A stretch of 64,000 nt of DNA from Gammaproteobacteria bacterium 28-57-27. Its GTDB lineage: Bacteria; Pseudomonadota; Gammaproteobacteria; Halothiobacillales; Halothiobacillaceae. The notes below the pieces were generated by a model. It saw nothing but the letters and a program-made list of their open reading frames with translations. It was not told the DNA's origin and did no database searches. How positions within the stretch are numbered: position 1 is the first letter of the stretch; each line of letters starts with the position of its first letter. Positions 48,836 to 58,089 of the stretch are shown piece after piece. Made by a program: the position numbers and the translations under genes. The stretch is from positions 99,599 through 163,598 of the forward strand of contig NCGK01000014.1 in NCBI GenBank assembly GCA_002281735.1, written 5' to 3'.

Positions 48836-49564
48836 TCAGCTCTTTTTCTGAGTCGAAAGGATGTAACGATGGTCGTGACGAATCACACGCGGCACGAGCA
48901 CACGCGGCTCAATGCTCACTGGCTCATACACCACGCGCCCCTTGTTTTCGTCATAACGCATTTCGACATGACCAATCAAGGGAAAGTCTTTGCGGAAGGG
49001 ATGCCCGACAAAACCGTAATCGGTCAGGATGCGACGCAGATCCGGATGCCCGTCGAACAAAATCCCAAACAGATCAAATGCTTCACGCTCAAACCAGTTG
49101 GCGCCCGACCACACCGAAGTGACCGAAGGCAAAATCGGCATCTCCACGTCATCGCAGTAAGTACGCAAACGCACACGCTGATTGAATTTATACGAGAGCA
49201 GGTGATACACCACGGCAAAGCGCGGACGCGAGGCGTCCGACAGCTGCATTTCATCGCCAAACTTCATGCGTCCGGCCGTCGATTCTTGCACACCGCGGTT
49301 ATAGCCGCCTTTGCACACCCTTTCGTCGGACGACCATTCACTTTTGCCAAAATCGCTGTAATCGACACCGCACAGATCAATCAACTGCTCAAACGAAAAA
49401 TCAGCATCGGTCGCCAACACCTGACAGACGCGCAATATGTCAGTCGAACGCACTTCAATGCTCAGCTCGTCACAGTCTTCGACAATCTGTGTGGGCACGC
49501 CCGAAAAGCGCGCAGAAAACTGCTCGCGCAACTGACCTAGAGTTTTGGACAGGGTTAGCTTCAT
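48836..49564 (-). CDS. nuoC: NADH-quinone oxidoreductase subunit C
   Basis: A 242-residue 30-kDa-type subunit. The signature [20 protein letters not shown] is at about 160-179. An extra segment around residues 75-110 ([20 protein letters not shown]) is characteristic of beta and xanthomonad-type NuoC rather than E. coli NuoCD. It overlaps nuoB by one base. Confidence 0.96.
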   Translation of the reverse strand: MKLTLSKTLGQLREQFSARFSGVPTQIVEDCDELSIEVRSTDILRVCQVLATDADFSFEQLIDLCGVDYSDFGKSEWSSDERVCKGGYNRGVQESTAGRMKFGDEMQLSDASRPRFAVVYHLLSYKFNQRVRLRTYCDDVEMPILPSVTSVWSGANWFEREAFDLFGILFDGHPDLRRILTDYGFVGHPFRKDFPLIGHVEMRYDENKGRVVYEPVSIEPRVLVPRVIRHDHRYILSTQKKS

Positions 49565-50064
49565 TACACCGCCTCAGCCACAGAAGAGGGCTTAGCAATC
49601 GTACTGGTACGATGGATTTTGTTTTGCAGCTGAATAATGCCATACAGCAAAGCCTCAGCAGTCGGTGGGCATCCTGGCACATAAATATCCACGGGCACGA
49701 TGCGGTCACAACCACGCACCACGGCATAGGAATAGTGGTAATAACCACCGCCATTGGCACATGAACCCATGGAAATCACCCAACGCGGCTCCGGCATTTG
49801 GTCATACACTTTGCGCAAAGCGGGTGCCATCTTATTGACCAAGGTGCCCGCAACAATCATGACATCGGATTGACGCGGGCTGGGACGGAATACCACACCA
49901 AAGCGGTCAAGGTCATAACGCGCCGCGCCCGCGTGCATCATTTCTACCGCGCAGCACGCCAAACCAAAGGTCATCGGCCAGAGTGAACCGGTACGTGCCC
50001 AGTTGATTAATTTGTCAGCCGACGTGGTGACAAAGCCTTTGTCGAGAATACCCTCTATTCCCAT
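49564..50064 (-). CDS. nuoB: NADH-quinone oxidoreductase subunit B
   Basis: A 166-residue Fe-S subunit holding cluster N2. The ligands are the double cysteine in [13 protein letters not shown], then [13 protein letters not shown] and [15 protein letters not shown] 50064 gives [20 protein letters not shown] with GGGAG 8 bases upstream; seven earlier codons are rejected. It overlaps the nuoA stop region. Confidence 0.97.
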   Translation of the reverse strand: MGIEGILDKGFVTTSADKLINWARTGSLWPMTFGLACCAVEMMHAGAARYDLDRFGVVFRPSPRQSDVMIVAGTLVNKMAPALRKVYDQMPEPRWVISMGSCANGGGYYHYSYAVVRGCDRIVPVDIYVPGCPPTAEALLYGIIQLQNKIHRTSTIAKPSSVAEAV

Positions 50065-50411
50065 TCCAAAGCTCCCTTCTTCCACTCATAGATGAAACCA
50101 ATCACCAAAATCAGCAGGAACAACCCCATAGCGACCAGACCGAAACCACCAATCTCATCCAGCACGACCGCCCAAGGAAAGAGAAAGGCAATTTCAAGGT
50201 CAAAAATAATGAACAGAATAGCGACAAGATAAAAGCGCACATCGAACTTCATGCGCGAATCTTCAAACGCAGCGAAGCCGCACTCGTAAGGTGAGTCCTT
50301 TTCTTTGTCGGGACGTCGTGGGGCAAGAATAAAGCCCGTAAGCAGCATGACTAGACTAAAACCTAGTGCTACGACGAAAAACACCAGAACAGGAAGATAG
50401 TTCTCAAGCAC
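50055..50411 (-). CDS. nuoA: NADH-quinone oxidoreductase subunit A
   Basis: A 118-residue, three-helix membrane subunit. The conserved [20 protein letters not shown] loop (about 44-63) carries the reactive cysteine. GTG 50411 gives [18 protein letters not shown], the usual start, and is 10 bases from AGGAGG. An ATG three codons earlier is too close to that site. First nuo gene of the operon, downstream of tRNA-Leu. Confidence 0.92.
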   Translation of the reverse strand: MLENYLPVLVFFVVALGFSLVMLLTGFILAPRRPDKEKDSPYECGFAAFEDSRMKFDVRFYLVAILFIIFDLEIAFLFPWAVVLDEIGGFGLVAMGLFLLILVIGFIYEWKKGALEWE

Positions 50412-50604
50412 GCGCCTCATTCCTCCTACGCAGCCAGACTTTAAGCACCCGTGGCACATGACCCGGGAAGCTATTTTGCCTGTACTGCGGCCTGTATTGC
50501 TATGACTGCAATGGTGGTTATTGTAAAACTTGAGGCGCTCTTCGACGCCCTTTTAATCGGGTACTGGCCAGGCTTACACAATGAAGCTGCCAGAACCCAT
50601 GATT

Positions 50605-50689
50605 TGGTGCGGATGGCGGGACTCGAACCCGCACGTCTTGCGACACCACCCCCTCAAGATGGCGTGTCTACCAATTCCACCACATCCGC
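50605..50689 (-). tRNA. tRNA-Leu (anticodon GAG)
   Basis: GCGGATG at the 5' end pairs with CATCCGC before the encoded CCA. The D-arm sequence TGGTGGAATTGGTAGACACG is that of a leucine tRNA. The anticodon stem CCATC/GGTGG encloses TTGAGGG, giving GAG. The long variable arm GTCGCAAGAC and the T-arm GGGTTCGAGTCCC fit a class II tRNA. Its place between secG and nuoA is conserved in beta/gammaproteobacteria. Confidence 0.97.
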
Positions 50690-50711
50690 GAAAACTTTAC
50701 CTGCCAAAAAC

Positions 50712-51038
50712 TTACTTGGCTGCCGGCACATCAGCCGGCTTACTCTCCTGTGGCGTGACTTCAGTCACAACCGGAGCCGCAGATTCAACCACACTCCCGC
50801 TCTTTGGAGCGGACGTCACAATATAGGCAAGTAACAAACTTGTCACGAAAAAAATTGCGACCAACCAAGCCGTCAAACGACTCAGAAACGTAGCTGCGCC
50901 GCGCGCACCAAAGACCGTGGACGACGCACCGCCACCGAAAGCTGCACCGGCTTCAGCACCCTTGCCATGCTGCACCAAAACCAAACCAATCAGCGCCATG
51001 CCGACCAAAATATGAAACGTTGTTAACAGAGCAGTCAC
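50712..51038 (-). CDS. secG: protein-export channel subunit SecG
   Basis: A 108-residue two-helix membrane protein of the SecYEG translocon. The first helix and loop read ILVGMALIGLVLVQHGKGAE, then AGAAFGGGASSTVFGARGAA. The second helix is LSRLTAWLVAIFFVTSLLLA. The variable tail is Pro/Ala-rich. The ATG overlaps the tpiA stop by 4 bases. Confidence 0.95.
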   Translation of the reverse strand: MTALLTTFHILVGMALIGLVLVQHGKGAEAGAAFGGGASSTVFGARGAATFLSRLTAWLVAIFFVTSLLLAYIVTSAPKSGSVVESAAPVVTEVTPQESKPADVPAAK

Positions 51039-51799
51039 GCGTTATCCCTCGCCGCACGGCAAATGGAAAGAAAATCTTCAGCCTTTAATGAGGCACCACC
51101 AATCAGGCCGCCATCAATATCCTGCATCCCCATCAATTCAAGGGCATTTTCAGGCTTCATGCTGCCGCCGTACATGATGCGCGCTCGCGATGCCGTTGCG
51201 ACATCGTGCGCCGCCAAACGAGCCCTAATAAAAGCATGTACATCCTGCGCTTGTTGCGGACTGGCTGTGCGCCCCGTGCCGATAGCCCAAACAGGCTCGT
51301 AAGCGATCAGCACTTGTTCAAAAGCCTGAACACCCACGCGTTCAAGCACCGCATCTAATTGACGCGCCACCACTGCTTCGGTAACGCCCTGCTCGCGCTC
51401 ATCCAGCGTTTCGCCCACACATAGAATGGGGATCAGCTGGGCGCGCAAAACATGCTCGACCTTCACAGCCACCTGCGCATCTGTTTCGCCGTGAATTGCG
51501 CGTCGCTCGGAATGGCCCACAATCACGTAAGTACACCCTGCGTCATGCAGCATGGCGGCCGACACATCACCGGTAAAGGCACCATCCTTCTCGGCGAGGG
51601 CAACATCTTGCGCCCCCACCGCCACCGCCGTATCTTCCAGACTCGCAACAGCCTGCGTGATATGCACATAGCTTGGGCAGACAGCAATATCCACAGCTTC
51701 AAGATCAGAAACACCTAGGCGCAATCCGGCAACGAGTTGGTCAATCGTAGCTTTGCGGCCATTCATTTTCCAATTTCCTACAACAATCGGTTTGCGCAT
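51035..51799 (-). CDS. tpiA: triosephosphate isomerase
   Basis: A 254-residue TIM barrel. K11 and N9 (GNWKMNG) start the active site. The electrophilic histidine is in VIVGHSERRAIHGE and the catalytic glutamate in AYEPVWAIGTGRTA. GGSMKPENA closes the phosphate site. ATG 51799 is chosen over the longer frame because it gives the standard MRKPIVVGNWKMNG. Confidence 0.96.
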   Translation of the reverse strand: MRKPIVVGNWKMNGRKATIDQLVAGLRLGVSDLEAVDIAVCPSYVHITQAVASLEDTAVAVGAQDVALAEKDGAFTGDVSAAMLHDAGCTYVIVGHSERRAIHGETDAQVAVKVEHVLRAQLIPILCVGETLDEREQGVTEAVVARQLDAVLERVGVQAFEQVLIAYEPVWAIGTGRTASPQQAQDVHAFIRARLAAHDVATASRARIMYGGSMKPENALELMGMQDIDGGLIGGASLKAEDFLSICRAARDNA

Positions 51800-51892
51800 G
51801 GGACTTGAGTTCACTGCTCTTAAAACGGGCGGCAAGGTTAATGTTAAAAGGCTCGGAAAGCAACCTATCCACGTACTCAGCAGTGCTTTAAT

Positions 51893-53230
51893 TCAGTGCG
51901 TATCAACCACTTCCTTCACCACCGCAGCCAGTGTTTCCGCTACGTGGCGCGTCATTTCTGCATCGCCACTTTCCACCATGACGCGCACCAAAGGCTCCGT
52001 TCCTGACGCACGCAAAACGATACGCCCACGCCCGTTGAAGGCCTTTTCAAACTCAGCGACACACTGCCACACACGATCCAGCGCCGCCAAATCCACCTTT
52101 TCCTGTAGGGGAACATTCAACATCAATTGGGGGTATTTCTTAATCGATTGACGCAGGGCACTTAACGGTTCACCGCGTTGACGCATCGCGTCCACGACTT
52201 GCAAAGCGGCAATAATGCCATCGCCTGTGCCAGCACGATCAAGACACAAAATATGCCCCGAGGCTTCGCCACCATACAACCAGCCTTGCCCGCGCAGCGC
52301 TTCATACACGTAACGATCGCCCACATTCGCACGCTGAAATGGTAACCCAAGTTTGCCGATGGCTAGCTCCAGGCCAAGATTACTCATCAAGGTACCCACC
52401 ACACCACCGGAATAGCCTTCCTGCTCCACACGATCGCGCACAATCGCAAACAGTAGATCATCCCCATCCAGCAGCGCGCCCGTTTCGTCGACCATCACCA
52501 CCCGGTCACCATCACCATCAAAGGCTATCCCCATATCCGCACCATGGGCAAGCACGGCGGCGCGCAGCTGTTCAGGGTGGGTGGAACCGCAATGAGCATT
52601 GATATTGAAACCATCCGGCATCACACCGATGCTTTCGACCTGCGCGCCCAGCTCAGCAAACACCTTGGGGGCGACGTGATAGGTCGCGCCGTGCGCACAA
52701 TCCAGCACCACGTGCAGCCCTGCCAGACTAGAACCCAGGGGCAAAGTAGCCTTACAGGACTCGATATAGCGCCCCGCCGCATCTTCAACCCGCTTGGCCT
52801 TACCTAGGCGCTCGGGCGCAACAACCTCAAGCGGACTGTCCATCAAGGCTTCAATGGCGGCCTCTTGCGTATCGCTCAACTTGCTACCCGCCTCATTAAA
52901 AAACTTCACCCCGTTGTCATCAAACGGATTATGTGACGCAGAAATCACCACGCCCGCCGAGGCGCGCAGGGTACGGGTCAAATAAGCAATGGCGGGTGTG
53001 GGCATCGGCCCAAGCAGGCGCACATCGACTCCAGCCGCAATCAAGCCTGCTTCCAGTGCCGACTCCAGCATGTAACCCGAAATACGGGTGTCTTTACCCA
53101 AAACAACTTTGCGCGTCCCAGACTGCGCCAGCACTTTCCCGGCCGCCCAACCCAGCTTCAACGCGACCTCCGGGGTCATCGGCCACTGCCCTACCCGCCC
53201 GCGAACGCCATCCGTACCAAAAAACTTCAT
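51893..53230 (-). CDS. glmM: phosphoglucosamine mutase
   Basis: A 445-residue enzyme converting glucosamine-6-phosphate to glucosamine-1-phosphate for UDP-GlcNAc. The phosphoserine is S99 in [13 protein letters not shown]. The metal loop [12 protein letters not shown] (about 240-251) and the sugar loop [12 protein letters not shown] are intact. It follows folP closely on the same strand. Confidence 0.97.
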   Translation of the reverse strand: MKFFGTDGVRGRVGQWPMTPEVALKLGWAAGKVLAQSGTRKVVLGKDTRISGYMLESALEAGLIAAGVDVRLLGPMPTPAIAYLTRTLRASAGVVISASHNPFDDNGVKFFNEAGSKLSDTQEAAIEALMDSPLEVVAPERLGKAKRVEDAAGRYIESCKATLPLGSSLAGLHVVLDCAHGATYHVAPKVFAELGAQVESIGVMPDGFNINAHCGSTHPEQLRAAVLAHGADMGIAFDGDGDRVVMVDETGALLDGDDLLFAIVRDRVEQEGYSGGVVGTLMSNLGLELAIGKLGLPFQRANVGDRYVYEALRGQGWLYGGEASGHILCLDRAGTGDGIIAALQVVDAMRQRGEPLSALRQSIKKYPQLMLNVPLQEKVDLAALDRVWQCVAEFEKAFNGRGRIVLRASGTEPLVRVMVESGDAEMTRHVAETLAAVVKEVVDTH

Positions 53231-53255
53231 AACGCTCTCTCAAAAAAGAATCTGT

Positions 53256-54074
53256 TCACACCAGACCCGACCAGACTCGAACCGCATCCACCATAGGTTT
53301 GACCGCATGAACGCGCAAAATACGTGCACCGCGCTCAAGCGCCATCACATGCGCCGCCAGCGAGCCAGCATCACGCTCGGCGGGTGAAACCTGCCCGCTA
53401 AGCTCACCAATCATGCGCTTGCGCGACACACCGACCAATACAGGAAAACCATGCCCCGCTAATCGCGGTAATGCCTTGAAAAGAGCATGGTTGTGCGCAA
53501 AGCTCTTGCCGAAGCCAAATCCAGGGTCAATGGCAATGGCGTTTACACTTAGGCCACGGTTGAGGCAGGTTTGCACTCGCTCCAGCAAAAAGGCCTCGAC
53601 CTCTGCAACCACGTCCGCATAAACCGGCGCATGCTGCATCTGACCCGGCTCACCATGCATGTGCATAAGACACACCGCGGTCGGATGAGTAGCAATGACG
53701 TCTAGTGCGCCGTGACGCTGCAAGGCTCGCACGTCGTTAATTAACGACACACCAAGACGCAAGCCCTCAAGCATCACTTCGGGTGAGCTGGTATCCAGCG
53801 ACAATGGCACCGGTGCACCACGCAAGCTTTCCAATACTTCGCATAGCCGATCCAGCTCCTCAGTCGCGCTGACGGGCACAGCTCCGGGGCGCGTGGATTC
53901 TGCACCAAGATCCAGCATATCCACGCCATCGGCAATCATGCGCTCGGCCTGCGCCAGAGCCAGGTCACGCCCAAAAAAACGACCCCCGTCCGAAAAGGAG
54001 TCGGGGGTCACATTGATAATCCCCATGACGCGAGGTCGCTCCCCCGCCCATGCGCTCAAATCAAAACCAGACAT
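53256..54074 (-). CDS. folP: dihydropteroate synthase
   Basis: A 272-residue TIM-barrel enzyme for folate synthesis, joining p-aminobenzoate and the pterin pyrophosphate. The INVTPDSFSDGGRF (20-33) and DLGAESTRPGAVPVS (about 56-70) signatures are intact, as is GVSRKRMIGELSG. The ftsH-folP-glmM order is conserved in this part of the Proteobacteria. Confidence 0.96.
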   Translation of the reverse strand: MSGFDLSAWAGERPRVMGIINVTPDSFSDGGRFFGRDLALAQAERMIADGVDMLDLGAESTRPGAVPVSATEELDRLCEVLESLRGAPVPLSLDTSSPEVMLEGLRLGVSLINDVRALQRHGALDVIATHPTAVCLMHMHGEPGQMQHAPVYADVVAEVEAFLLERVQTCLNRGLSVNAIAIDPGFGFGKSFAHNHALFKALPRLAGHGFPVLVGVSRKRMIGELSGQVSPAERDAGSLAAHVMALERGARILRVHAVKPMVDAVRVWSGLV

Positions 54075-54113
54075 GCCTGTAGTTATGCCTGAAATACTTG
54101 GAAATACAGCAAC

Positions 54114-56054
54114 TTAATGCTGGCTAGCCGCATCGCTAAGCGGCTTCACAGGAGCATCTTTAGGCGTTTCACCCGTTCCTGGCGTGACCCCACCACCCGA
54201 TTGAGGGGGATTATTGCCATCCTCACCCCAACCCTTGGGTTCACCCGGCTCACGGCGCGCCATCAGGTTATCAATCTGAGGTAAATCAATGGTTTCATAC
54301 TTCAACAGCGCTTCTGACATGCTGTGCAGAATATCCATATTTTCCACCAGAATGGTGCGTGCACGCTCGTAGTTGCGATCAATAATGGCTCGCACCTCGG
54401 CATCAATCAGATGCGCGGTTTCATCCGAGACATTCTTGTGCTGAGTGACACTGCGTCCGAGGAAAACCTCACCCTCTTCCTCCATGTAACTCAAGGTGCC
54501 GAGTTTCTCCGACATACCCCATTTAGTGACCATATTGCGTGCAATATCGGTTGCGCGCTCAATGTCATTCGATGCGCCGGTGGTGACCGCATCCATGCCA
54601 AAAATAAGCTCTTCTGCCAGCCGTCCGCCAAACAAGGTCGACAACGAGCTTTCCAGCTTGCGCTTGCTGTAGCTGTAACGATCCTGTTCCGGTAGGAACA
54701 TGGTGACGCCCAGCGCGCGCCCACGCGGGATAATGCTGACCTTGTATACGGGGTCATGCTCAGGCACCAGGCGACCGATAATGGCATGACCTGCTTCGTG
54801 ATAAGCCGTCAGCTTTTTCTCCGCATCACTCATCAGGATCGAGCGACGTTCGGTACCCATAATGAGCTTGTCTTTAGCCCATTCCAGGTCGGTCATGTTG
54901 ACTTCCTGACGCCCCGTGCGCGCAGCACGCAGTGCAGCCTCATTCACCAAGTTGGCCAGATCAGCGCCCGAAAAACCCGGTGTACCGCGTGCGATATTCA
55001 TTGCGACCACATCACTCGCAGCCGGAACCTTGCGCAAATGCACTTTAAGAATTTGCTCACGACCACGTACATCAGGCAGGCCAACGACCACTTGACGGTC
55101 AAAACGACCTGGACGCAGCAAGGCAGGGTCGAGCACATCCGGACGGTTGGTGGCGGCAATCACGATAATGCCTTCATGCCCATCAAAGCCATCCATTTCG
55201 ACCAGCATCTGGTTCAGGGTTTGCTCGCGCTCATCGTTACCGCCGCCCAAACCCGCCCCGCGTTGACGACCGACGGCATCAATTTCGTCGATAAAAATAA
55301 TGCACGGCGCGCTTTTCTTCGCTTGTTCGAACATATCGCGCACACGCGCTGCGCCGACGCCAACAAACATTTCAACAAAATCCGAACCTGAAATACTGAA
55401 GAACGGCACCTTGGCCTCGCCTGCAATCGCCTTGGCCAGCAAGGTTTTACCCGTTCCAGGAGGACCAACCATCAACACGCCGCGCGGAATTTTACCGCCC
55501 AGACGCTGAAACTTGCCCGGATCACGTAAAAACTCGACCAACTCGGCCACATCTTGCTTGGCTTCATCACAGCCCGCCACATCGGCAAAGGTGACCTTGA
55601 TTTGATCCTCGCCCATCAAGCGCGCACGACTCTTGCCAAAACTCATGGCTCCGCCGCGACCGCCGCTTTGCATCTGGCGCATGAAAAAAATCCAGATACC
55701 AATTAACAATACAAAGGGGAACCACTGAATAAACAGAGTCATCAACAGCGAAGGACGCTCAGGCTGCACGGCATTGATGGTCACACCTGCATTGAGCAAA
55801 TCACCAATCAAGGCACGATTATCCGTCTCTGGGCTATAGGTCATGAAGTCGCTGCCCGAGGTGGTTTTGCCACGAATCAGATTGCCTTCGATCTGTACAC
55901 GTTGCACCGCGCCGGACTTCACATCACTGATAAATTGCGAATAAGCCAAAGGCGCATTCGCGGGTGCACGGGCTCCCTGGAAGCTATTGAAAACCGTCAT
56001 CAATACGATGGCGATCACTAACCAGAGGAGTAAATTCTTTACGACGTCGTTCAA
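54114..56054 (-). CDS. ftsH: ATP-dependent zinc metalloprotease FtsH
   Basis: A 646-residue membrane AAA protease. Two N-terminal transmembrane segments flank a periplasmic domain. The AAA domain has Walker [13 protein letters not shown] (near 195) and Walker [12 protein letters not shown] with the SRH arginines. The zinc site is HEAGH (near 420). The C-terminal tail is Gly/Pro-rich. FtsH controls membrane-protein quality and LpxC levels. It lies just downstream of rlmE. Confidence 0.97.
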   Translation of the reverse strand: MNDVVKNLLLWLVIAIVLMTVFNSFQGARAPANAPLAYSQFISDVKSGAVQRVQIEGNLIRGKTTSGSDFMTYSPETDNRALIGDLLNAGVTINAVQPERPSLLMTLFIQWFPFVLLIGIWIFFMRQMQSGGRGGAMSFGKSRARLMGEDQIKVTFADVAGCDEAKQDVAELVEFLRDPGKFQRLGGKIPRGVLMVGPPGTGKTLLAKAIAGEAKVPFFSISGSDFVEMFVGVGAARVRDMFEQAKKSAPCIIFIDEIDAVGRQRGAGLGGGNDEREQTLNQMLVEMDGFDGHEGIIVIAATNRPDVLDPALLRPGRFDRQVVVGLPDVRGREQILKVHLRKVPAASDVVAMNIARGTPGFSGADLANLVNEAALRAARTGRQEVNMTDLEWAKDKLIMGTERRSILMSDAEKKLTAYHEAGHAIIGRLVPEHDPVYKVSIIPRGRALGVTMFLPEQDRYSYSKRKLESSLSTLFGGRLAEELIFGMDAVTTGASNDIERATDIARNMVTKWGMSEKLGTLSYMEEEGEVFLGRSVTQHKNVSDETAHLIDAEVRAIIDRNYERARTILVENMDILHSMSEALLKYETIDLPQIDNLMARREPGEPKGWGEDGNNPPQSGGGVTPGTGETPKDAPVKPLSDAASQH

Positions 56055-56124
56055 AGCAAAACCTCGTTCCAGCGTTGAATTGACTGGACAATGGGGTTAA
56101 AAAAAGGGTCATGCAGTTGGAGCA

Positions 56125-56748
56125 CTATACCACGCGAGGGTTCCGCGCTAAGGCATAAACCTCGCGGGAACGAGCGCGTGAAGCATCAGGTTTGCGCATG
56201 GTGACACTGCCAAATTGTTTGCGCAATTCTCGCACATAGTCATCAAAACCGGCGCCCTGAAAAAGTTTGATGACGAACACACCCTCGGACCCCAGCACGC
56301 GCATGGCAAATTCCACTGCTAATTCAGCAAGATACATGGAACGCGGCTGATCGACACCCTCGTGCCCACTCATGTTTGGCGCCATGTCCGACAAAACCAC
56401 ATCAACAGTACGTCCATCAAGATGTTGCATCAGCGTGTCCAAAACCGCTTGCTCAGTAAAATCGCCCTGAATGAAGTCCACATCCGCAAAGCCATCCATC
56501 GGCAAGAGATCAAGAGCGAAAATACGCCCCTTGCCATCGAGCAAACCGGAAACATACTGCGTCCAGCCTCCGGGAGCCGCACCAAGGTCAACCACCACCT
56601 GTCCAGGACGCAAAAGACGGTCACGCTCTTGAATCTCGATGAGCTTGTACACCGCACGCGAGCGCCAACCTTCACGCTGGGCACGCTGCACATAGGGGTC
56701 AGTAAAATGTTCATGCAGCCAGCGCTGACTGCTTACGGTACGCCCCAT
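56125..56748 (-). CDS. rlmE: 23S rRNA 2'-O-ribose methyltransferase (U2552)
   Basis: A 207-residue FtsJ-family methyltransferase. The SAM motif is VVDLGAAPGGWTQYVSGLLD (about 50-69). The catalytic tetrad K-D-K-E is seen in RAVYKLIEI, VLSDMAPNMSGHEGVDQPR, VIKLFQGAGFDDY and SREVYALA. It precedes ftsH as in E. coli (rrmJ-ftsH). Confidence 0.95.
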   Translation of the reverse strand: MGRTVSSQRWLHEHFTDPYVQRAQREGWRSRAVYKLIEIQERDRLLRPGQVVVDLGAAPGGWTQYVSGLLDGKGRIFALDLLPMDGFADVDFIQGDFTEQAVLDTLMQHLDGRTVDVVLSDMAPNMSGHEGVDQPRSMYLAELAVEFAMRVLGSEGVFVIKLFQGAGFDDYVRELRKQFGSVTMRKPDASRARSREVYALARNPRVV

Positions 56749-56771
56749 GCTTCACTCCCTTCCAAAATAGG

Positions 56772-56867
56772 ACTTACGCAAAAGTGTTCCAGCAAGGCAA
56801 AGCGCCGAAGACAGTACACTTAGTACGGCGAGGCGCTTGAACGCCGCTGGGGCGGTTTTGCGTAAAC
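56772..56867. repeat. TTACGCAAAA-type palindromic repeat, copy 2
   Basis: Almost identical to 7257-7353 over about 96 bp, with compensating changes in one stem (AAGCGCC/GGCGCTT here, AAGTACC/GGTACTT there). The paired substitutions support a folded structure. It lies between rlmE and the PCuAC gene. Confidence 0.92.
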
Positions 56868-56904
56868 TAGGGGCGAATCCCCCAAATACAAGAAGTCGAA
56901 TGAC

Positions 56905-57372
56905 TCAATGCCCCTGCATTTTTTGCATGTTTTCCATGCGCTGCATCATATCGGCACGCTTTTTCACCGGGACTTGTACGGTCATCTGCTTGCCATCTGC
57001 AAAATCCAAACGCACTGGAATGACATCGCCCGCTTTAGGACGCGGGTCTTGCACACCAATCAGCATGATGTGATAACTGCCCGGCTTGAGGGTCAAACTG
57101 CCCATGGACGGAATAACAAAGGCATCCTGTTTAATCATTTTGTGCATTCCATCAACTTCCACCGACTTATGCAGCTCAATGGTGTTAAACCCAGGCGCAA
57201 AGGCGCTCAGAACTTTTACTTCTTTGTCTTCGTCGTTTTCCATCACCATAAACGCCGCCATGGCCTGCGCATTGGGCGGCGCTTCGGGAATCCAGGCATC
57301 GACAACTTTGACTTCTGCCATCGCAGACAAAGGCAACAACATGGCCGCAGCCAGCATCAACTTACGCATCAT
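56905..57372 (-). CDS. copper chaperone PCu(A)C
   Basis: A 155-residue periplasmic protein with an N-terminal signal peptide (MMRKLMLAAAMLLPLSAMA). The copper site H-x-M-x21-H-x-M type motif is present as ELHKSVEVDGMHKM ... YHIMLIG. The C-terminal methionine-rich tail (MMQRMENMQKMQGH) may also bind copper. PCuAC delivers Cu(I) to the CuA site of oxidases. It ends the oxidase cluster, after SCO1. Start could be either of two adjacent ATG codons. Confidence 0.93.
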   Translation of the reverse strand: MMRKLMLAAAMLLPLSAMAEVKVVDAWIPEAPPNAQAMAAFMVMENDEDKEVKVLSAFAPGFNTIELHKSVEVDGMHKMIKQDAFVIPSMGSLTLKPGSYHIMLIGVQDPRPKAGDVIPVRLDFADGKQMTVQVPVKKRADMMQRMENMQKMQGH

Positions 57373-57377
57373 TCACC

Positions 57378-58040
57378 TCACCTGTTAATCACCGTATTAA
57401 ACACCTTGACCATCGCCACCGGGTCGTGCGGCGTAGGATACACCCCAACCACCGTGGCTTCCGGACTGACCAAGAGAATCGAAGTTGTATGGTTAATCAA
57501 ATATGAATTGGATACCGCATCATTCGCCGTAGGCAATGATGCCTTCTCCCAGCCCACACCCAAGGGCTTGGCCATCAGGCTCAACTCGGTTTGTGTGCCG
57601 GTCACACCGATAATTTTCGGATCAAAATATGTCACAAACTTGGCCAATTGCTCCGGGGTATCACGCTCAGGATCGACCGAAACGAAAACCATCTGCCATG
57701 ACGACTGCGCACCCTCTTTACGCAGCAGCGTGGCAATTTCGGCCAGTGCAGTCAACTCTGTTGGGCACACATCCGGACAAAGCGTGTAACCAAAATACAG
57801 GAACGTCCACTTACCCAAAAAGTTTTTGCGCGTAAACGGCTGCCCATCCATCTTGGTCAAGGTCGCCTCCGGCACAGGAATCGCCTGCGGAATCACCCGC
57901 ATCACCGACTGATCGACCACGCTCGCCAAATCCACATTGGCACGCTGCCATTTCAGATACACCGCAATGCTTAGTGCGACGATTAAAACCAGAAACACCA
58001 CGGCGGCAACGGGTGCGCTATTACGATTAGGCTCGCTCAT
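57378..58040 (-). CDS. SCO1/SenC family copper-delivery protein
   Basis: A 220-residue membrane-anchored thioredoxin-fold protein. An N-terminal helix (VAAVVFLVLIVALSIAVYL) precedes the CxxxC pair C88/C92 (CPDVCPTEL) and the later copper-binding histidine in SYLINHTTS. AGGAG 6 bases before ATG 58040 sets the start. It inserts copper into the CuA centre of the oxidase. Confidence 0.95.
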   Translation of the reverse strand: MSEPNRNSAPVAAVVFLVLIVALSIAVYLKWQRANVDLASVVDQSVMRVIPQAIPVPEATLTKMDGQPFTRKNFLGKWTFLYFGYTLCPDVCPTELTALAEIATLLRKEGAQSSWQMVFVSVDPERDTPEQLAKFVTYFDPKIIGVTGTQTELSLMAKPLGVGWEKASLPTANDAVSNSYLINHTTSILLVSPEATVVGVYPTPHDPVAMVKVFNTVINR

Positions 58041-58089
58041 GAACAACTCCTTTGTGCAGTATTTGATACCGAATCAAGGCAATCTATAC

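Noticed and set aside
50460..50604. A possible terminator GGGCG...CGCCT between tRNA-Leu and nuoA.
   Set aside because: The stem is short and imperfect, with no long T-run; it would also cut the nuo genes from a likely shared promoter.
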